Virus record (IMG/VR): IMGVR_UViG_3300027708_000012
Location: 1 to 64,000 of that record
Reading direction: 5' to 3' (one strand)
Source of the DNA: a virus
Length of the DNA: 64,000 nucleotides
Both the position numbers and the translations under genes were made by a program. Positions 55,701 through 64,000 of this stretch are shown here, in pieces; the first letter of the stretch is position 1, and the number at the start of each line of letters is the position of its first letter. The notes under the pieces are model-generated. The model saw only the letters and a list, made by a program, of their open reading frames with translations, was not told the DNA's origin and searched no databases.

Positions 55701-57185
55701 TTAGTTGTTTAAAATAGAGTCAACCCACTGTCTGTGATCTACAGGATTTTGGTGTACACTATTTTTTATTTGTTGATTTGTGTGAGATACTTGTTCAGCA
55801 TATTTTTGTAACCACTTAGTGGTTAAATATTTTTTTATATTTTCTTGATTATCATATTTTCCATGACCGTAAGCAATACAGTTAAAATTCATGGATGTAA
55901 ACATTTTTACATCTGAAGTAGATATACTATCAAAATTATTTAAATAACTTGTTGACATTTTTTCTTCTAAATCTAATAACCAGTCTGGTTTATTGTTGGT
56001 TAAATATCTCCAAAATTCAGAATCTGTTCTATTGGTATTATAAAAATGCCTTACATATTCAAAACTATTTGTATACACATCCTGAAGTACTTTATTGTAA
56101 GATCTACGATCCATTGGTAACGGACTAAAATTGTTAAGTTTGGTCATAATATCTAATTGAAGATATGTATGATGTAAACTAGTAGCCTCTAACGGCTCCA
56201 CAAACCCGCTGGCTAGTCCGATTGCAACACAATTTCCAATCCAAGATTCTTTAAAATAACCATTATTAAATTTAATAACTCTGTCTGATTGTAATTCAAC
56301 ATTGTGATTTTTTAATAACCATGCGTTAAAATCTATTTTAGCTTCTTCGTCGGTCATGAACTTACTTGAATAAACATAGCCAGTGCCTCGACGATTACTT
56401 AACGGAACATCTAATATCCAGCCATTTTTAGTAGCTTCAGCTGTTGTGTAGGGTGGAATATAATCATAATGTTTAAATATTGGGTTAGGAATTGTTCTAT
56501 CTGTGGGTAATTGTTCAGATATATCAATCCATTCGGGATTAAGTTGGCTAATCAATGCTCGTTGATATCCTGTACAATCTACAAATAAATCGGCTGTGAT
56601 AATTTCGCCAGTGTTTAATCTAATACTTTTAATATTATTATTTTCTACTTCAACGTTTTCTACAATAGCATCAATTGTTTTAATACGGTCTTTAAATTTT
56701 TTCTCAATATATCTTCCAACTAATGTAGCATCTACATGCAATGCATGACGATATAATAAATTATTAGCATCAGGAATTACATTATTTTCAAAATAAAATT
56801 TACTATAACCTTGTCCGCCATCATAAGTTCCATTAGCCATGTCGTAAGCGTCTAGTAAATTAAATTGTTGTGCTACTCTGTCAAGCCGATTCATGCATTC
56901 GTTAACAGGAAAATTATGAAACCACCAATGATCAGGTTTAGTCCAATTTTTAAATTTTAATCCTAATTTAATTGTAGCATTACAATGCTTAACTAATTCT
57001 ACTGTTGTAACTCCAACTCCCCTGAGGTAATTATCAAACATCATAGTAAGGCTTTCGCCAACGCCAATTCCTGGTTTACTATGATCGTAAATAGACACTA
57101 CTTCAACTAATTCGCCCCAATAACTTTTAAAATAAGTCGACGCCATTACTCCGGCTGTGCCTCCACCGATGACTACTATTTTCAT
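55701..57185 (-). CDS. Flavin-dependent tryptophan-halogenase-like protein A (494 aa)
   Basis: MKIVVIGGGTAGVMASTYFK is the FAD-binding GxGxxG. GVGESLTMMF and NATIKLGLKFKNW (catalytic-type lysine K73) are family motifs, as is AIGLASGFVEPLEATSLHHT. The diagnostic WxWxIP motif is altered to WILDVP (256-261). Tryptophan halogenases chlorinate or brominate aromatic rings with FADH2, oxygen and halide; the altered motif leaves halogenation uncertain and monooxygenation possible. Length is normal. It overlaps halogenase-like B by four nt (ATGA), and the pseudo-oxygenase follows. Confidence 0.88.
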   Translation of the reverse strand: MKIVVIGGGTAGVMASTYFKSYWGELVEVVSIYDHSKPGIGVGESLTMMFDNYLRGVGVTTVELVKHCNATIKLGLKFKNWTKPDHWWFHNFPVNECMNRLDRVAQQFNLLDAYDMANGTYDGGQGYSKFYFENNVIPDANNLLYRHALHVDATLVGRYIEKKFKDRIKTIDAIVENVEVENNNIKSIRLNTGEIITADLFVDCTGYQRALISQLNPEWIDISEQLPTDRTIPNPIFKHYDYIPPYTTAEATKNGWILDVPLSNRRGTGYVYSSKFMTDEEAKIDFNAWLLKNHNVELQSDRVIKFNNGYFKESWIGNCVAIGLASGFVEPLEATSLHHTYLQLDIMTKLNNFSPLPMDRRSYNKVLQDVYTNSFEYVRHFYNTNRTDSEFWRYLTNNKPDWLLDLEEKMSTSYLNNFDSISTSDVKMFTSMNFNCIAYGHGKYDNQENIKKYLTTKWLQKYAEQVSHTNQQIKNSVHQNPVDHRQWVDSILNN

Positions 57186-58654
57186 AATGTATTTTCTCTT
57201 ATAAATGTCAATGCTTTTTTATGTGATATAACTTCAGAATTATCAGCTTTATAGTATTCAGTAAGCTCGTCTATAATCCGATCAGCTCGATTTTTAATTT
57301 CCTGATCTTGGGAGTCAAATTCTTTTAATATTGAATCAATATTAAATAATTTTAAACCATGCAATACTAATAGAAAATGTAATTCTTTAAACAGCACGTA
57401 TCTGCTAAGTCCTGAAAAATCTTCTCGTATGGGCAACTTAGTTTTCCAAACATTCATTTTTTGTTTTAGACTTTCCGGTAAAGGTACATTAGAAATTTTT
57501 TGCCAAAAAGCTGTATCTTGTCTCGGTGTTACAAAATGTAAAACAATAAAATCTCGAATATTTTCTATAATGTCATTAAAAGATTTATTATAATTTGCTA
57601 TTACAGTCTCATTATAATTTACTAATTTATGCATTAACATAAATGTTTGCTGGATAGTGGTACCAATGCTAGAAGCTTCTAGAGGCTCCACAAAGCTACT
57701 ACTGAGCCCGATTGCACAACAATTATTAATCCATGCTCGGTCCACGGAACCTGGGTCAAACTTAATATGTTTACCTAACGTAATCGGTGTTCCTAGAAAT
57801 TCTTCTACCTCTTGTTGGGCTTGTTCTGGAGTTAAGAACTCATCATCATAAATGTATCCGTTACCCCAACGACCGTATGTTGGAGTGCTGAACATCCACC
57901 CATATTTCATTGCTTGAGATAACGACCACATGTTATAGTTGTCTGTGTCAGACGTTTGAAATACAATTGCTGAATTAGTTTTTAAATACTTGCTATGGCT
58001 TATCCACTTTGCACCCATTTTAGAAATTAATATTTTTTTAAAGCCAGTACTATCTATATAAAAATTGCTTTTATAAGTAGAAGTAGTGCTAGCAATATAA
58101 TCTATTTCGCCAGCTTCATTTAAAATAACATCAGTTATTTCATCGTTGATAATTTCAATTCCTTTATCTGTAGCAATTTTAGATAAAAATTCATTTAACT
58201 TAAAAGTATTAAAATGGTATTGCGCCACTGGGGACTGGTTTTCTTTCAGGTAACGTGAATTTAATTTATTTTTCCAGAATGACTCTCCAGATAATTTACT
58301 AGATTCAAATCCTTGTGAAATTAACCTGCCGTAGATGTACGGGTATTCGCCCACTAGTTCATCGTATCCATTTTGAATGCTGTGCATATAATCAGGAACA
58401 CCCCAGTCTTTAAATACAATTCCAATTTTAAATGTTGCATCTGTTTGTTTAATCATGTCTGCAAGATTTATTCCTACAAAAGAAGCAAACTCGTGCCAGT
58501 GTTCAGTTGATCCTTCCCCTACTCCAATTATACCAATTTTTTTAGAGCAAATTATTGAAATATTATAATCTGGAAATCGTGTTTTTAAAATCAAAGCAGA
58601 AATCAACCCGGCAGTTCCGCTGCCGACTACATTGATTTTAAATTTTTCATTCAT
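57182..58654 (-). CDS. Flavin-dependent tryptophan-halogenase-like protein B (490 aa)
   Basis: INVVGSGTAGLISALIL is the dinucleotide-binding fold; GVGEGSTEHWHEF and DATFKIGIVFKDWG hold the catalytic-type lysine (K76); AIGLSSSFVEPLEASSIGTT is the conserved late motif. WxWxIP is changed to WMFSTP (253-258). It is about as distant from protein A as expected for old paralogues. The C-terminal 90 residues are charged and Leu-rich. It is first in the minus-strand unit (B, A, pseudo-oxygenase), divergent from halogenase C. A good -10 box (TATAAT) lies about 25 nt upstream. Confidence 0.88.
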   Translation of the reverse strand: MNEKFKINVVGSGTAGLISALILKTRFPDYNISIICSKKIGIIGVGEGSTEHWHEFASFVGINLADMIKQTDATFKIGIVFKDWGVPDYMHSIQNGYDELVGEYPYIYGRLISQGFESSKLSGESFWKNKLNSRYLKENQSPVAQYHFNTFKLNEFLSKIATDKGIEIINDEITDVILNEAGEIDYIASTTSTYKSNFYIDSTGFKKILISKMGAKWISHSKYLKTNSAIVFQTSDTDNYNMWSLSQAMKYGWMFSTPTYGRWGNGYIYDDEFLTPEQAQQEVEEFLGTPITLGKHIKFDPGSVDRAWINNCCAIGLSSSFVEPLEASSIGTTIQQTFMLMHKLVNYNETVIANYNKSFNDIIENIRDFIVLHFVTPRQDTAFWQKISNVPLPESLKQKMNVWKTKLPIREDFSGLSRYVLFKELHFLLVLHGLKLFNIDSILKEFDSQDQEIKNRADRIIDELTEYYKADNSEVISHKKALTFIRENTL

Positions 58655-58748
58655 CTTGATTTCCTGATTTTTGTATGCTATTATATAGTCATAACCTAGT
58701 AGGGTGCATAAAATTTATGATAATTACTTTACTAGAAAGGCAATCAAG

Positions 58749-60344
58749 ATGAGAACAAAAATCGACAAAATAGTTGTATTAGGAGGAGGATCTGCTGGTT
58801 GGATGACTGCCTCTACGCTTATTAATTTTTTTCCTGAAAGAGAAATTGTCGTAATCGAAAGTCCCGATATGCCTATTGTGGGCGTGGGAGAAAGCACTCT
58901 AGGAACTATAAGACATTGGATGTATTCACTAGGAATTGATGAAAAAGATTTCATGAAATACACTAATGCTTCTTACAAAATGAGTATTAAGTTTACTGAT
59001 TTTTATGAAAAAGATGCAGGATCTTTTCATTACCCGTTTGGAGCTCCAGTTTTAACAGATGCGCCAAACGGACTTCAGGAGTGGCAAGCTAAACGTGCGC
59101 TTTATCCAGATACACCTGTTGAAGATTATTGTAGAACTTATCTTTCTAACATGCCGTTAATCGAGTCTAATAAATTTAGTAAAAACGAGCATGGACTATT
59201 TGATGAGTATCGTCCAGAAATGCATGTTGCATATCACTTTGATGCGGTATTATTTGGTCGATGGCTTAAAGAAAGTTACAGTTTACCTAAGGGTGTAAAA
59301 TTAATTACAGGCACAGTTACTGATGTTTCAACATCTGAAATTGGTATTGATAAATTAACATTATCTGACGGAACAGAAGTTACTGCAGATTTATTTGTAG
59401 ATTGTACTGGCTGGAAAAGCATGTTGCTAGCAGGTGCATTGAAAGAACCGTTTAAATCTTATGCAGACATCTTGCCAAGTAATCGAGCATGGGCATGCCA
59501 GGTTCCGTATGTTGATAAGGAAAAAGAACTTGAACCGTATACTAACTGTACCGCAATTGGTCACGGTTGGTGCTGGAATATTCCATTATGGACTAGACTA
59601 GGAACAGGTTATGTATACAGCGATAACTTTATTTCTCCAGAAGATGCTAAAGAAGAATTTAAACAATATCTAATGAGTGATAAAATGGCTGTTCCTCGAA
59701 CACAGGAGCAAGTAGATACTTTAGAGTTTAGAGATATTCCTATGCGAGTTGGAATACACGAACGTACTTGGGTTAAAAATGTGGTGGCAATAGGGTTGAG
59801 TGCTGGATTTATTGAACCGTTAGAAAGTAATGGATTATATTCAGTACATGAATTTTTGTTATCTTTAGTATCTGTTTTACAAAGAACACATATTACCCAA
59901 TGGGATAGAGACGTTTATAATTCACAAGTCGGTGGTACATTTAATACATTTGCTGAATTTGTTTCTCTTCATTATGCATTGAGTATCAGAGACGATACTA
60001 ATTTCTGGGATAACATAACGTCAAAAACGTTTTGCCCAGGAATAGTAGACATGTCAATTAAAAGTACAAGTAATACTTTTTTTGATTTAGCCTGGAGGAA
60101 ACTTGCTGTTTTTAGGCATAACGAGCAGGGCGGTTTACAATATGTTGCAACAGGTATGCATTTTCATATAATGAGTAAATTGCAGTTATTGTATGCCGAG
60201 AGAGCGTTTAGGCAAAATCCCAAGAACGAAGTCAACGAATTTGTACGCAAACGTGCAATACTTCAAAAAAAATGGCAACGTGCAGCTGAATTGTGCCCTA
60301 GTTTATATCAATATTTAAAGGATAATGTACACAATGACGAGTGA
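58749..60344 (+). CDS. Flavin-dependent halogenase C with intact WxWxIP (531 aa)
   Basis: IVVLGGGSAGWMTASTL (GxGxxG), VGVGESTLGTIRHW, SYKMSIKFTDF (catalytic-type lysine K77), WCWNIP (274-279, full WxWxIP) and AIGLSAGFIEPLESNGLYSV are all present. It is therefore the best candidate in the cluster for a true halogenase. A cyanophage halogenase of this family (VirX1) has been shown to iodinate and brominate aromatic substrates. The ATG at 58749 is preferred to a GTG at 58704, because AAAGG at 58736-58740 is well placed. It overlaps the next gene. Confidence 0.92.
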   Translation: MRTKIDKIVVLGGGSAGWMTASTLINFFPEREIVVIESPDMPIVGVGESTLGTIRHWMYSLGIDEKDFMKYTNASYKMSIKFTDFYEKDAGSFHYPFGAPVLTDAPNGLQEWQAKRALYPDTPVEDYCRTYLSNMPLIESNKFSKNEHGLFDEYRPEMHVAYHFDAVLFGRWLKESYSLPKGVKLITGTVTDVSTSEIGIDKLTLSDGTEVTADLFVDCTGWKSMLLAGALKEPFKSYADILPSNRAWACQVPYVDKEKELEPYTNCTAIGHGWCWNIPLWTRLGTGYVYSDNFISPEDAKEEFKQYLMSDKMAVPRTQEQVDTLEFRDIPMRVGIHERTWVKNVVAIGLSAGFIEPLESNGLYSVHEFLLSLVSVLQRTHITQWDRDVYNSQVGGTFNTFAEFVSLHYALSIRDDTNFWDNITSKTFCPGIVDMSIKSTSNTFFDLAWRKLAVFRHNEQGGLQYVATGMHFHIMSKLQLLYAERAFRQNPKNEVNEFVRKRAILQKKWQRAAELCPSLYQYLKDNVHNDE

Positions 60345-60942
60345 AATCTATCCGTTATTTTCTAAACCTGTTTTTATATGCAACGAATATCTTGACAGAA
60401 AAAGATTTGATGCTGAGATTGACTATGTTAAAAATCTAGAATTTAGAACAAACGAAAACGGAAATTTGGCTAGTTTAGATACAGATATTTTAGAAAATAA
60501 AGAATTATGTGAAATTAAAAAAATTGTTGAATTTGCAATTAATGAATACACAAAAAAGATTATGTTTTGGGATGAAAATACATTTTATATAACTCAGTCT
60601 TGGGCAAATATTACTAAACCATCAACTAGTCACCATAAGCATTATCACTTTAATAGTTTAATCAGCGGAGTATTTTATCTAAGTACAATTAAAGAAGATA
60701 ACATTGTATTTTTTACCGATGATAAAAAGACTATTAGTTTAGAAAGCAGTAATTATGGAATATTTAACTCGACTAGTTTTAAAATTGCGATTAATAATAA
60801 TTCAGTAGTAGTATTTCCGTCTTCTCTTATACATGGTGTCGAAGTTAATAACACAGATGAAGAAAGAATTAGCATTGCGTTCAATGTATTTGTTAAAGGT
60901 GCATTAGGCTCAAAAGAAAAATTAACATATTTAGAAATATAA
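60334..60942 (+). CDS. 2OG-Fe(II) oxygenase, TIGR02466-like (202 aa)
   Basis: SWANITKPSTSHHKHYHFNS then LISGVFYLS is the 'SW.N......H..H.H.NS..SGV.Y' signature of the TIGR02466 family, and FPSSLIHGVEVNNTDEERIS holds the distal histidine and 2OG arginine. The start is ATG 60334 (MTSEIYPLF), inside the end of halogenase C; an ATG three codons earlier is possible. Paralogue: 61879. It may hydroxylate a product of the neighbouring enzymes. Confidence 0.83.
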   Translation: MTSEIYPLFSKPVFICNEYLDRKRFDAEIDYVKNLEFRTNENGNLASLDTDILENKELCEIKKIVEFAINEYTKKIMFWDENTFYITQSWANITKPSTSHHKHYHFNSLISGVFYLSTIKEDNIVFFTDDKKTISLESSNYGIFNSTSFKIAINNNSVVVFPSSLIHGVEVNNTDEERISIAFNVFVKGALGSKEKLTYLEI

Positions 60943-60946
60943 AATT

Positions 60947-61882
60947 ATGAAAAGAAATACAGCATTTTTTATTAACGGTGGTGCAGGAAGAATTATATGT
61001 TCAATTCCTGCGTTTGAACTGTACGAAAAAGAAAATCCGGATGACGATTTTATTATTATTATCGAGTATGGTATTGATCTCTTTAAGGGACATCCTACAT
61101 TATTCAAAAGATGCTATGACTATGCTCATAGAAATTTATTTCGAGACAAGTTAGTAGATATGAATTTTGTGTCGCCAGAGCCATACCAAGTCTGGGAATA
61201 TTATAATCAAAAAGCTAGTATTTCTCAAGCATTTGATTTGCTAATAAACAAAAAAGATCTCAGATATCTCCCTCCTCCTAAGCTAGTATTAAGCAATGAA
61301 GAATTGTTTGGCGGTATTGAAACTTTGAATACCGTCAAAAAAGAAAGTAAAAATAAGAAAGTTGTAATTTTTCAGCCTTTTGGTCGAGGATCTAATCTGA
61401 CTAAGGAGCAAACTACTCCTGATATTTACGGTAAATCTTTTATTATGGACGATGTTATATCAATAGTGCAAAAATTAGAAAAAAAATATACAGTAGTTGT
61501 CATGAGTGAAAATGCTATAGATTTTAAAAATATTTGTGGTCAGGATTTTAATCAAATCACAAATATTAACTTACGCAAATGGTTTGGATTAATAAACGCA
61601 GCTGATTATTTTTTAGGATGTGATAGTGTAGGACAGCATATTGCATATGCCCTTTCTAAACCTGCCACCGTGGTGCTTGGTTCGACATTTAAAGAAAATG
61701 TATCGTATCCTGGATGCGATAGATTTGATATAATTGATTTTGGTGAAAATCGAAGAATGTACAGTCCTATTCGTATGTCTCTTGACGAAGTAGCAGATTC
61801 AAATAATGAAAGCATGATGAGAGTTACTCCTGATCAAATCGAAACCGTAATTAATTCTGTTGTTAAAAATATATCCAAATGA
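60947..61882 (+). CDS. GT9-like (heptosyltransferase-fold) glycosyltransferase (311 aa)
   Basis: FFINGGAGRIICSIPAFELY resembles the N-terminal GT-B loop of ADP-heptose transferases (GD.ll..P.), and VVIFQPFGRGSN and LINAADYFLGCDSVGQHIAY followed by SKPATVVLGST fit the C-terminal donor-binding half ('..d s...H.A.a...p.v.lfG.t'). Roles could be modification of LPS, a protein or a small molecule. It is four nt after one oxygenase and overlaps the other by four, so all three genes are coupled. Confidence 0.75.
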   Translation: MKRNTAFFINGGAGRIICSIPAFELYEKENPDDDFIIIIEYGIDLFKGHPTLFKRCYDYAHRNLFRDKLVDMNFVSPEPYQVWEYYNQKASISQAFDLLINKKDLRYLPPPKLVLSNEELFGGIETLNTVKKESKNKKVVIFQPFGRGSNLTKEQTTPDIYGKSFIMDDVISIVQKLEKKYTVVVMSENAIDFKNICGQDFNQITNINLRKWFGLINAADYFLGCDSVGQHIAYALSKPATVVLGSTFKENVSYPGCDRFDIIDFGENRRMYSPIRMSLDEVADSNNESMMRVTPDQIETVINSVVKNISK

Positions 61883-62493
61883 TTAAACAATCTACTCTTT
61901 ATCCATTATTTCCTACTATAGTTTATAAGAGCTCATTAGGTAGAGAATTAACATCATCCGAGGTTACTGAAATTTATTCTACCGAGGTTCTTGAACAAGG
62001 ATTAGGCAATGATATATCTAACAATAGTTGGATACTTGATAACCCTATATTTTCAAATTTAAAAAACGAGTTAATGTTACACGTACATTCTTATATGAAA
62101 GAGTTAATGAAAATTGAAGTAGATCTGTACATGACTAATTCTTGGATTAATGTTACTGGTTTTCAAAAACAACATTCTGCGCACAGTCATACTAACAGTA
62201 TATTATCGGGTGTGTATTATTTTAAAACTAGCGATAGTCAACCAAGTATATCATTTAATCGATTAACTCCGCCATTTTTCTTAAACATGAAATCTACTGA
62301 ATATACACCTGCTAATTCTATTGAATGGACAGTACCGGTTGAAGACGGTGAGATTATTATATTTCCTAGTACTTGTTTTCATTATGTAAAACCAAACTTA
62401 ACACAGAATGAAAGAATTAGCATTGCATTTAATACATTTGCACGAGGAACGATTGGTTCTGAAGTTCCAGGCGCAGATTTAGAATTAAAATAA
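61879..62493 (+). CDS. 2OG-Fe(II) oxygenase, TIGR02466-like (204 aa)
   Basis: SWINVTGFQKQHSAHSHTNS, then ILSGVYYFKTS, gives the histidine cluster (H99, H102, H104), and FPSTCFHYVKPNLTQNERIS the distal histidine and arginine. It is clearly a paralogue of the protein at 60334, sharing the end pattern 'ISIAFN.F..G..GS'. Having two copies flanking a glycosyltransferase suggests two oxidation steps or two substrates. The next gene begins seven nt downstream. Confidence 0.85.
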   Translation: MIKQSTLYPLFPTIVYKSSLGRELTSSEVTEIYSTEVLEQGLGNDISNNSWILDNPIFSNLKNELMLHVHSYMKELMKIEVDLYMTNSWINVTGFQKQHSAHSHTNSILSGVYYFKTSDSQPSISFNRLTPPFFLNMKSTEYTPANSIEWTVPVEDGEIIIFPSTCFHYVKPNLTQNERISIAFNTFARGTIGSEVPGADLELK

Positions 62494-62500
62494 GGTTATT

Positions 62501-64000
62501 ATGAAAAAAACATCGTGGATTGCAGGAGTTACTCGAGGGCATAATGCTAGTGTATGCTTGCTCAAAGACGGAGAAATAGTATTTTCTATCGAAGAAGAAA
62601 GACTAAGTCGTAAAAAATACGACGGCGGCCCGTTTGCTGCAATGTTAAAAATACTTGATTATACAGATAAATTAGATTATATTGTAATTGCACATACACA
62701 AAGTTTAAAAGACACTGCTGGTAAAATTGATTTTACAGGCGATGACGTTTATACAGGCCTAGCACGTAAACTAGGATTAATTGATCGTAAAGCAGACATT
62801 TATAATCATCCACAAGTTATTGATTTAAGTCATATACATCATAAATTGCATGCAGCGTGTGCATTTTATCGATCTGGATTTACTGAAGCAGTTGCAGTAA
62901 TTGTTGATGGCGCTGGAACTTTTATTCCATTGAATCTAGGTAATGAAAATGTAACTGGATGGGAAACTGAAAGTATATACACTTGTAATTATCCAAGTAA
63001 ATTTAGTACGCTTTATAAGCATATTGGTGTACGTGGGCCGGCACCCGGTTACTTAATTCAAGATTTTGATAGCGGTTTGTACGATGAGCCGGGTAAGACG
63101 CATCACGCTTTAATTACAGATCGAGCAGGCATTACTAAAACATACGAAGCTGTAACTCAATATTGCGGTTGGAGTCCTATTGAAGCTGGTAAAACTATGG
63201 GGTTATTTCCTTATGGTAAAGATAATCCTGCAATACCTCCACTTTTTGATGATACAAGTATAGCACCTCTTGCTAATAGAAATATTGTAGTACCAACATA
63301 CCCTAACGGTGCATTGATTAATACTGGATTATTTGAATTTTTAGATCAACATAATAATGATGATTTGACAATGCTAGAAAATCGAAGAGATCTTGCATAT
63401 GCTTGCCAGACACAAACACAATCTCAAGTTGTTAAATTAATTCAACAAGCCGTAGATATAAGCGGACATAAAAATGTTGTGTTAAGCGGCGGGTATGGAT
63501 TAAATTGTGTTGCTAATTATCATTACCTACAAGCTCTTAAAGACAACGGTATTAATTTCTATGTAGAACCTATTAGTAATGATGCTGGTACCGCTATTGG
63601 AGCAGCTCTAATGCATTGGCATTCATTAACAGGAAATCGTACTCCAGCAAAACATGATACATTGTATTTAGGCCCAGCTCATAGTTACACAACGGAACAA
63701 GTTATCGATATATCAATGCAACATGATGTTGAAATACAAGATGCTACTTATAGTGATATTGTAGAGTTATTAACTAAGAAAAACATTGTCACATTATTCC
63801 AAGGCTCTAGCGAAAACGGGCCACGGGCATTAGGAAATAGAAGTGTATTATTTGATCCACGGTTTGAAGATGGAAAAGATTTTGTTAATGGTGTAAAACA
63901 TCGTGAATATTTCCGACCATTTGCTGGTAGTATTTTAGCAGAATATGCTAAAGAGTGGTTTGATTTACGTGGCATGGAAGACAGTCCTTTTATGATGTAT
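62501..64000 (+). CDS. Full-length carbamoyltransferase, partial at window edge (NodU/TobZ type)
   Basis: MKKTSWIAGVTRGHNASVCL, SHIHHKLHAACAFYRSG (HHxxHA, H113-H114-H117) and GLFPYGK belong to the catalytic domain. VLSGGYGLNCVAN and the YrdC-like C-domain motif ENGPRALGNRS (about 437-447), then FRPFAGSIL, are present, so ATP- and carbamoyl-phosphate-dependent carbamoyl transfer to a hydroxyl group is expected. 500 codons are seen with no stop; the usual length is 550-600. A strong start site is seen (TAAGGTTATT before ATG). It is the last gene of the plus-strand tailoring unit. Confidence 0.92.
   Translation, partial: MKKTSWIAGVTRGHNASVCLLKDGEIVFSIEEERLSRKKYDGGPFAAMLKILDYTDKLDYIVIAHTQSLKDTAGKIDFTGDDVYTGLARKLGLIDRKADIYNHPQVIDLSHIHHKLHAACAFYRSGFTEAVAVIVDGAGTFIPLNLGNENVTGWETESIYTCNYPSKFSTLYKHIGVRGPAPGYLIQDFDSGLYDEPGKTHHALITDRAGITKTYEAVTQYCGWSPIEAGKTMGLFPYGKDNPAIPPLFDDTSIAPLANRNIVVPTYPNGALINTGLFEFLDQHNNDDLTMLENRRDLAYACQTQTQSQVVKLIQQAVDISGHKNVVLSGGYGLNCVANYHYLQALKDNGINFYVEPISNDAGTAIGAALMHWHSLTGNRTPAKHDTLYLGPAHSYTTEQVIDISMQHDVEIQDATYSDIVELLTKKNIVTLFQGSSENGPRALGNRSVLFDPRFEDGKDFVNGVKHREYFRPFAGSILAEYAKEWFDLRGMEDSPFMMY

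Overview
The window is a 64 kb piece of a large tailed dsDNA bacteriophage with contractile-tail (T4-like) morphology. The set of T4-type genes is unmistakable: replication and recombination (gp41 helicase, gp61 primase, UvsW, UvsX, UvsY, gp32), DNA packaging (gp16, gp17), head completion (gp4), neck (gp13, gp14), sheath terminator (gp15), tail tube and sheath (gp19, gp18) and dNMP kinase (gp1). Gene order and the many small conserved neighbours look most like T4-like phages of aquatic bacteria (cyanophage/pelagiphage-type relatives). No photosynthesis genes are seen, and the early promoters are consensus sigma70 (TTGACA-17-TATAAT), so a Gram-negative heterotroph host is as likely as a cyanobacterium. 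The host cannot be named from the sequence.

Layout. 1-8660: an early region, all on the plus strand and visibly more GC-rich than the rest. It holds about 24 small genes, most of unknown function, in short units. Fourteen near-perfect sigma70 promoters, each with exactly 17 bp between the hexamers, drive them; six carry inverted repeats over or inside the promoter. A CAU tRNA, a GP88-family protein, a YubB/DUF1281-like protein and an AAA+ ATPase lie here, and the region ends in a structured non-coding segment with an intrinsic terminator. 8661-11400: a boundary zone with an HNH endonuclease, a proline-rich internally duplicated protein and a GNAT-like protein. 11445-25318 (mostly minus strand): replication and recombination plus small conserved genes, a 2OG-Fe(II) oxygenase, a short carbamoyltransferase and a miniature DnaE-like protein. 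25471-41593 (minus): packaging, head completion, tail tube and a very large sheath protein, dNMP kinase, a second 2OG-Fe(II) oxygenase and neck gp13. 41636-45071 (plus): gp14, gp15 and a Nudix hydrolase. 45112-54632 (minus): a giant structural protein, a sedolisin-type (S53) protease and three fibre-like proteins.

54748-64000 is the most unusual part: a cupin, a 2OG-oxygenase-like protein that has lost its metal-binding histidines, three flavin-dependent tryptophan-halogenase-like proteins (only one with the full WxWxIP motif), two TIGR02466-like 2OG oxygenases, a GT9-like glycosyltransferase and a full-length carbamoyltransferase that runs off the window. Together these look like a small-molecule or polymer tailoring pathway placed directly after the tail-fibre genes.

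Expression. Early and middle genes use sigma70-type promoters, including ones in front of helicase, primase and the 2OG/dNMP kinase pair. Structural genes are preceded by an ATAAATA box matching the T4-type late promoter core. In three cases this box lies only 4-5 nt before the start codon with no Shine-Dalgarno, which suggests leaderless late messages.
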